This document shows, piece after piece, positions 49,201 through 58,500 of a DNA stretch of 64,000 nt; position 1 is the first letter of the stretch, and every line of letters starts with the position of its first letter. A program made the position numbers and the translations under genes. Where the stretch lies: contig CM029377.1 in the NCBI GenBank assembly GCA_017165825.1, positions 24,270,386 through 24,334,385 of the forward strand. Reading direction: 5' to 3'. The notes under the pieces were generated by a model. The model was not told where the DNA came from and searched no databases. It worked only from the letters and a program-made list of their open reading frames with translations. The stretch comes from Hepsetus odoe (Eukaryota; Chordata; Actinopteri; Characiformes; Hepsetidae).

Positions 49201-52200
49201 TGCGGTCTAAGACGTTGCAATTCCCGTACCAGGCAGTAATGCAGCTGCTCAGGATGCTCTCGATGGTTCCTCTGTAGAAGATGGTGAGGATGGAAGGTGG
49301 GAGATGGGCTTTCCTCAGTCTGCGCAGGAAGTAGAGGCGCTGCTGGGCTTTCTTTGTGATGGAGCTGGTGTTGAGGGACCACGTGAGGTTGTCGGTGATG
49401 TGAACACCAAGAAACTTGGTGCTCTGGACCAACTCCACAGGTGAGGTGTTGATGATAAGTGGAGTGTGGTCCCGACGTGATCCCCTGAAGTCAACAACCA
49501 TCTCTTTAGTCTTGTCGACGTTCAGAGACAGGTTGTTGGTTCTGCACCAGTCCGTCAGCTCTTGTATCTCCTCTCTGTAAGCTGCCTCGTCTCCACCGCT
49601 GATCAGACCCACCACGGTTGTATCATCAGCGAATTTGATGATGTGGTTCGAGCTGTGCTTGGCTGCACAGTCGTGGGTCATCAGTGTGAACAGCAGTGGG
49701 CTGAGCACACAGCCCTGGGGGGCTCCTGTGCTCAGTGTGATGGTGTTGGAGGTGCTGCTACTGATCCTGACTGACTGGGGTCTCCCAGTCAGGAAGTCCA
49801 GGATCCAGTTACAGAGGGAGGTGTTCAGGCCCAGCAGCCTCAGCTTCTCACTCAGGTGCTGAGGGATGATGGTGTTGAATGCTGAACTGTAGTCGATGAA
49901 CAGCATTCTGACGTAACTGTCCTTTCTGTCAAGATGAGAAAGGGCCAGATGGAGGGTAGTGGAGATTGCATCGTCCGTTGAACGGTTGGGACGATACGCA
50001 AACTGCAGGGGGTCTAGTGAGGAGGGGATCTGGGACTTGATGTGCCTCATGACCAGCTTCTCGAAGCACTTCATGATGATGGGTGTGAGTGCGACGGGAC
50101 GATAGTCGTTGAGGCAGGAGATGGATGGTTTCTTAGGCACTGGAATGATGCTGGTGGTCTTGAAGCACCTTGGAACAACAGTGGTGCTCAGAGAGGTGTT
50201 GAAGATGTCAGTGAGAACAACTGCCAGCTGTTCTGCACATCCTCTGAGCACTCGACCTTGAATATTGTCTGGACCGGCAGCTTTCCGTGGGTTGACTCTG
50301 AGAAGAGATCTTCTCACCTCGGCTGTGGTCAGACGGAGAATCTGGTCGTTCGGAGGAGGGGTGGTCTTCCTCATTCTCGTGTCGTTCGCTGCATCAAACC
50401 GTGCGTAGAAGTGGTTCAGCGCATCTGGGAGGGAGGGGTCACAGTCACAGGCAGGTGGAGATGTCCTGTAGTTGGTGAGGGCCTGGATGCCCTGCCACAT
50501 GCGCCGTGTGTCACCAGTGTTCTTGAAGTGGCCATGGATTCTCTCTGCGTGAGCTCGCTTCGCCGCTCTGATGGCCCGAGACAGGTTTGCCCTCGCTTTT
50601 CTTAGGGCGGCCTCGTCCCCTGACTTGAAGGCCTTGTCCCGGGTTCTCAGGAGTCTGCGCAGCTCCGCGGTCATCCATGGCTTTTGGTTGGGTCGTGTTA
50701 TGATGAACTTGGAGACAGTAACATCCTCAATGCACTTGCTGATGTAGCCAGTCACTGAAGCTGTGTACTCCTCCAGGTTGATGGAGTCACCGTAGGTTGC
50801 AGCCTCCCTAAACATGTCCCAGTCGGTGCGTTCAAAGCAGTCCTGAAGAGCAGAGATGGCTCCTGTGGGCCAGGTCCTTACTTGCTTCAGGGTGGGTCTC
50901 ACGCGCCTGACGATGGGTCTGTACGCTGGGATCAGCAGCACAGAGATGTGGTCTGAGTATCCGAGGTGGGGGCGGGGCTCCGCTCTGTACGCGCCGGCCA
51001 GGTTTGTGTAAACACAGTCCAGCGTGTTTTCCCCCCTCGTTGCAAAGTTCACATGTTGATGGAATTTAGGGAGAACTGACCTGAGATTTGCATGGTTGAA
51101 ATCTCCGGCAACAATAAATAATCCGTCTGGGTGGTAGTTTGGAGTCCGCTGATAATTCCATAAAGTTCAGCCAGCACGCTGTTAGCATTAGTGCTGTTAG
51201 CACTAGCGCTGGGTGGGATGTATACCGCCGAAATAAACACTGTAGAGAACTTACTTACACTTACACTTGCACTTACAGGGCACACTTGCACTGTGTACAG
51301 GGTACACTTGCACTTACAGGGCAATTAGCAAGAAAGAATATAAAAACAGGAAAGAACCTTATAAACAGGGAGCATATAATAGCAGGTAAATTCCATTGTT
51401 TATCCATAATAAATTAGCCTGCCCCATATTTACATTTATGGCATTTATCAGACGCCCTTATCCAGAGCGACTTACATGTCCTAATTACAGGGACAGTCCC
51501 CCTGGAGCAACTCAGGGTTAAGGGTCTTGCTCAGGGACCCAGTGGTGGTAGTGCTAGAGGTGGGATTCAAACCGGGGACCTCTTGATCCAGAGGTCCGTA
51601 GCCAAGTACCCTACCACTAGACCACCGCCACCATATGCAGCGAGCCCAAGCTGTGAGACCACTACCCATATATTTCACAGACAAGATAATGGTTGTGAAT
51701 GTTCTCCATTTTTACAAAATCTTATTGTGAATTATTTTTTAGAAATTAGAATTCTCCAACCCAATAAGCACCAGTAATGAACTTCCACAAATGTGTTTGG
51801 AAGAGCCATTTTTAATTGATCCCTTTAATTCACTTATTAAATTTTTCCCCCCCATTGACTGGAAACACTTACATCATCTTCAAATTAACTGCTAATTTTA
51901 AAGGTTTTAGTTTCAGGTGATATTTATGCATAAATATAAAAAATAGAGTTCAAACTTTGAAGCACCACTTCAGATAATAAGCAATTAAGTATCAGTAACA
52001 ATAACTAGTAGTGTATGTAAATAATTTTTTTTAAATTGTTATTTATGCTCATTACCACATTGTTGTACTTTAATATGTAGAGAAACAGAAAGCGGAGTTG
52101 ACTCAACAACACACCGAATGGGTGAGACAGGTAACTCAGAGACACATGCAGCAGATAGAGGACCTACAGACTGAACTCCAAACACACACACAGATGATGG

Positions 52201-55200
52201 CCCTACAACAGGTAAAAATCTTAAACTTTCAGGGTTTACTGTAAACTATGCTGTTGGGGAAGGGCTTTTGGCATTAGCTGTTTAGAACAATCTGCCAAAG
52301 GAGTTACACGCTTGTGTATTTCCTCATTTAAAAATTTTAATCTAAAAGATCAATTATTTCAGTTGACCTTAGATTTATTTCTTTGCATTTTCTTTGATTA
52401 CTTATATATGTGAATTTCCCACATGCATACTGACAAATCAGTTGTTTGGCTAGGATGTTTAAGGTCTTTGCTTGCAATCTGAAGCTTTTTTGATTCATCT
52501 GTTGTCCAAGAGATCTTTAGATAGCTCCTTCAGCTTATGAGTGAAGTTTTCTACTGATCTTGCTACTTCTTTGTAATGACCCCATGAGTTTTTTTTGTCC
52601 AGTTATCAAGTCAAAAAAGAAAGTTGCACAGACATGCACTGGGGAATAAAGAAAGACACCTGAGCAGGATCGTAGGACTGCTTTGTCTGCCTACAGCTGA
52701 GAGAAACCGCTCCGACAGACCAGGAATATGAACAAAATACATTTGCCACACAAACGTGAATGCTACTAAACTAACTCAGACATAGGGAAAAGGGGTAGAA
52801 GGAGGAGCAGGGAACCATTACCTGGGCACTACCATTAACCTACAGTCATGCTGTAGCCTGACACTAGAATGCTGATCTGTATAGGAAGCTCAATATAGGA
52901 AGCTGTATAGGAAGCTCAATCTTCCAGGTGGGTTTTCACCAACAGCAAAGCAGGGAAAAGCACCAGGATTAAGAGGCAGGGAAGGAAAACAAACAGAGAC
53001 CCACCAGACTAACAGGTGAAACACATTACTTAGGTCAGTTTGTCCTAGCAGAACCCCAGTGTTCTGGTTTAGTAAAGTTGGCAGTGGGTTCAACAGTCGC
53101 CAGACATTAGGCTATATTTTCCTTATTTACTGAACTAAAATAAGCCAGAAACAAGCAACTGTCACTTTCACAAATTCAAAATTGTTTGTGAAATTCAGTA
53201 CACACTTTCATTAGTCAAAGAACACCTTCAATTAATTGTGAAAATATGAAACATTACCGCTGCTTCTGTAAACCTTCTGAAAGTCTGCGATTTTCAAAAT
53301 AAGTCACATGAGAAGCAATTTTGCATGATTCAAATACATTATTTAGGAAATAGATGGCATATAGCTGGCTCTTTATTTACCTTTTTCTGAAAGAACATGA
53401 CAAGAACTCTATATTTCATGCATCCAGACACTTGTGAAACCTAAACTTAATTTGTGAAATCAATTTATATACCTCATCTGTTATTTTGTATATACATGCC
53501 TTATAGGCCATGATAATTCTTCTAAATCTATCTAATAAGTTTCCTGAAACATGACTAGACTGCTACATATCTCATAAATGTTTCAAGCTTTGCCTCATAA
53601 ATCAACATTTTTTTCATCCTGTTATTAACAGACAATACATTTTTGGTAAATATATTCTTTAAATATGTAAAATATTCAGTCAAAAAAAAAAAAATCTCAC
53701 CCAGAGAGTGTGGCGGGGTAGGATTTCCGTATACATAAATGACACAGATCACCTAGAGGCTCTTATACAAATGTGGACGAATCCTTCTTATCTGTTATTT
53801 GATTATCAGGATTAGCTAGTTTTCAAAAGTATTAATTTCCAAATTCACTTCATTGGGCTGATTAGTGGATCAATGGTTTATTTTACTCAGATACTATCCA
53901 GAGAGTTAAAATTTAATCATTTAAGCTATATAATCCATAACTAGTTTTAATTCTTGATCTTGCATATCATTTTTTTTTATTGAGCATTACCTGAGTTTTC
54001 CAAAATTTCACTGGCAATTTCAAGTCTGCGCTTTGCAACCTGTTCCGGGCTGCTCCCAATGTTGATGTGTCCAGGCAAATCAGGAAAGGAGGAAATAACG
54101 CTGGATCCCATCTGTAGGAAATAATGTAAACATTAACAAGCAATACCATAACTTCTGCATCTAGGTTTGGCTGATATGAAAAGACAATGAAATTGATTTC
54201 AAAAGAATTATTTTGCTCTGCCTACCAGAGTGGCAAATATGAATTGACCCAAACAGCACTGAAAAGGAATGTTTTTACACATAGCAGGTATGATGGACCT
54301 GTGTGGATATATGAAGTATTAATATTAATTTGCTGCATTCAACAGCATTCTGACCTCCATCACAAAAATCCCACAGCTTGTGCCATCCATTTGTCTGCTG
54401 TGTGGGATAGCTGCAGGCTGCCAGACAATAGCAACCCATTCTTCTTTTCCCAGCACATTTCTCTGTCTCTTGAACAGGGCACTTACTAATCATATTCATG
54501 TTTTTAAGTACTGAGGCAGTATGGGTACCAGGCTCTATGCTACAAATCATTTCATGTATAATCCAAGTGAGAGCTTGGTTCCCCCAGCCAGCCCCCTAGC
54601 CAGTAAGTCTAACCTATATAACGATATATGTTTCAAGAATGCATAATGAACCCCTCTTAGTTAAGGTGTTCCAGGCATTTCCAACTTGGAGGATACCCTG
54701 GGGCAGACTGAGGTCACACTCTAGGTTATATCTCCCAGCTGGCTTGGGAACAACTTGCTGTCTCCCCACAAAAGCGGGGGGGGTGGGGCTTAACTACTGA
54801 GCTGGAGCTGCGAACTCCACTACCTGAACTCAGATAAGTTACCATAAATTTATGAATGGATGAATGGATAAAGCTTCAAAGTTGAATTGTGATCATAAAC
54901 AAAGTATTATCTATTAAAATATACTTACGAGAACCTTTCAGCTGCTTGTTTTGCCTTCTCTGGTTCATTATGTCCAAGAGGGTCAAGGACATATATCCTT
55001 CTTAAATGTGCATTGAGGTACTGCAGAGAATTAATCTGAATGTTACCCACAGCATAATGATTAATACATTCCCTCCTCACTGTACAATTAAAACTGAAAA
55101 TAAAATCCTGTTTACATAGACACTGTTGATAGTTGATGTAATGTTATGCAATGTAAACAAATGTAAATTAGTAATTTTATATCAATATAACACCCATGAC

Positions 55201-55511
55201 TTAAATTAGGAACATATGTAGTTTAATACTGTACCATGTAAAAATTATTTCTTGTTTAACAACTTTAACTCCATAAATAGGCACCACAGACAGCCTCCAA
55301 TAAACATTGAAGTAAATCACTTATTACATTAAATAAACATACACATACGTACACACACACACAGAGTACTAATTTGGACAAATATCCTTTTTAATAGGTA
55401 TTTCTAAAAATTGTGTAAGCAAACATGTTCCAGGATATTCAAATATAGACCTTTCACTTCACTTTCTCTGAAAATTTAGAGATTAAATAAATAAATATAT
55501 CAGTAAATATT

Positions 55512-55565
<54 letters not shown>

Positions 55566-58500
55566 GTAAAATCTCTTACCACTAAGATCCAGTGACCACC
55601 TGTGTTGCATGCACCAATGATGCCTTGATACTTTGATAGATTAACCTGTAACACACAGTTCCTATCAGTGTTTGCAGTTTGTATACAAGCCCAACACGAA
55701 GAATTCTTTCAGTGTTTGGGTTTTCATTCATCATATGCAGATGAATATGATGAATATGAGGCAAATATATTTTCCAGCAGGCTAGCCAGCTCAGTTTTTC
55801 TTTTTCACAGTTTTTCTTTTATCCCTTGAAACATGATCAGCGTGTTTTGTGGCACACTAAGTAGTTATTAAATAATAAAGCTTGAGATTGCTTTATTTAC
55901 TGTACTAGTAATATGGTACTGGTATCAATTAAATAACAGGTTACACAAGTTAGGTCTATACTCTAATTAAAGAGAAAATCATTTATCATCATTTTCAAAT
56001 GAAATTATTATGCATATTTATGTATCTTTATATTTTTTAAATGAAAGTAAATGAAGTTAAAAAGAAAATACTAGGTGATACATATCTTTGATTTACATTT
56101 AGGGCATTTATCAGACGCTCTTATCCAGAGCGACTTCCATGTCCTGATCACAGGGACAGTCCCCCCCTGGAGACACTCAGGGTTAAGGGTCTTGCTCAGG
56201 GACCCAATGGTGGTAGTGCTAGAGGTGGGATTCGAACCTGGAACTTCACTGGTCCACAGGCAAGTACCCACCACTAGACCACCGCCACCCTTACATTAGT
56301 TACATATTGATTGATTACATACTAGAAATGAATAAAGCAACATTCTGATAAAACATACCTTGCCAAGGCGTTGCCTTGTAAATGCTTCTTGGTCACCCCT
56401 AATGATTACTCCCATAGTAAAGAGGTTTAGGTGATACAATTCTTTTCCTCGTTTGCTTTTGTTCCTCTGAATTTGAAAGTAAATTTCAATGACCTGAAAA
56501 TAAGGTAAAACATAAAATAAATGATCATACATTTCTATCACTGTGTACGCATGTAATCTGTAACGGCCGAAAAGTAAATGTAAAAATGATCACCTCCCCA
56601 TAAATGTCCTCATTCAATCTAAGAGACTGGAACTCTGTAGCACGTAATACATGAGGTACAGAGTGATCGCTTGAAGTAACCACTGACACAATAGCTTCCC
56701 CTCCATTTTTTGTGAAAAGCTGAATCACCTAAGAATAATAAACAGATATGAAGGAAACAACAATATTTTTATACTGTGATAACTTTTTTTCATTTTCCTC
56801 ACAGTTCATGTAAATGACTACATACCCTCTCTTGTGAAAACACAGTTTTTTCCACCTCTGGCACACAATGTAAAGATCTTTGAGCCTGCATAAGTAGAAA
56901 CAGCTTTTCATTTTCTGTATATAATATAACAGCGTTAATATTTTCTGTTTATTAAAATTACAAAGCAGGCCATATTCAAGTTAAATGTTTTTTCTCACCT
57001 CATCTTGACATTCTCCAGCTTCCTCTAGAGTGAGGGAATGAGTGTCGCTGTCTTCCTCTTTGACATGTTGCAGTTCTGCACTTCCGGGTGAAATTGCAGC
57101 TCCAAACACACGTTTCTTTGTTGTTGTTCTTTTCTTTTTCTTTGCTTTCCTGCCTTTAGGAACTGGGAGTTTGATTGGTGTGCTGTAGTACTTTGACCCG
57201 ACTTGGTTTGTGCTTTGCACTTGTCTTTTATGCCATTGCTCCTCTTTTGTTTCTATTTTCCCTGTTTTAAGACATCTAGTCTGAAGCTTTAAGGGCATAT
57301 CCAGTTTTAGAATATGTTCAGTGTATCTCCCTTTCAAAGAGGTGTACATTTTGCGAATGAATTCTGCGGCCCTCATCTTTCTCTTGTGTTGCATTATGGA
57401 GTGTTTAACAATCCCAAACCATGCTTCAACATGACAGTTTGTGTCCCGGGTCTGCCTCCAAGAGGCTAAAGAACCATCTGCAGAAGAATGCCGTGACAGA
57501 TCTCCAAGGCACACTCCACTCCACAGAGGAAAAATTCCCAAGTACATATCAAAAAGGTTCTGTAACACTATTGGGCAAAAATACTTGTTTTTCTCACTGT
57601 CTCTAGGCGTGGCTTTGTAGTTCTTCATGGCCACATCCTGGACTGACCTGAAGGCAAGGGTAAAGGGGGACCTCCCAAAAATAGTCCTCACGCTCATCGT
57701 TACCTCTTCGTTTTGTTCAAGTATGTCACAAGACAGATCAACATCTGGCACCTTCTGGATAAGCTTTGACAATTCATCAATGCTCTCCTGGACGATCGCA
57801 CTGACATTCTCAAAATTAAATGCTATGCACATGTGTCTGAAAATTTGTTTTGCTTCATTAAACATTGAAGCATTCTGCAGAGCAGCAAAACAGTATGTTG
57901 AAAACTCACAGAGGCCTTTGTCATTTATTTTTCTGCACAGAGAATTGGAGAAGGCCTTTATAGCATGGGCAGCACATATATGAATAATTGTACAATCCAG
58001 ATCGACGTTTTCCCCGGTAACAATTTTATAAGACCTTTCAAGGTAGTGATGTATGTTTTCCTTGTTGAATCCCAGTAGAGCGCCCTGGATCAGTGCCCAA
58101 CTGTAGTCAGCTTCAACTTTATGGACACGAATGGTGGAACATTTGAGGAGAATTTTAACAAATTTCATTAGCCAGAATGAAATTGTTGGCACATCATGGT
58201 CATTTGACAGCATTTCTGACACAGGAAGTGGAGGTGTCTCGTTTCCCATGCCTGGTAAAGTTAAGCTGTAATACAGCACTTTTTTGCCTTGTTGCAAAAG
58301 TTCCAAACAACACCGCCAGTTGCATCCAGATACAGCGATACCTGCTTCTTCTTCCGCAGATGACTGAGCAACAGTGAGATTCCTCTCTCAGTATATAGAT
58401 GCACTGTGAATGGGTTAAGCTGAAGATGTTGGATGTAACCAGGCCAGTTATTAAAATCTGTGTCACAGTCCTTCATTATGCTCTGAGTGAGCATCAACTC

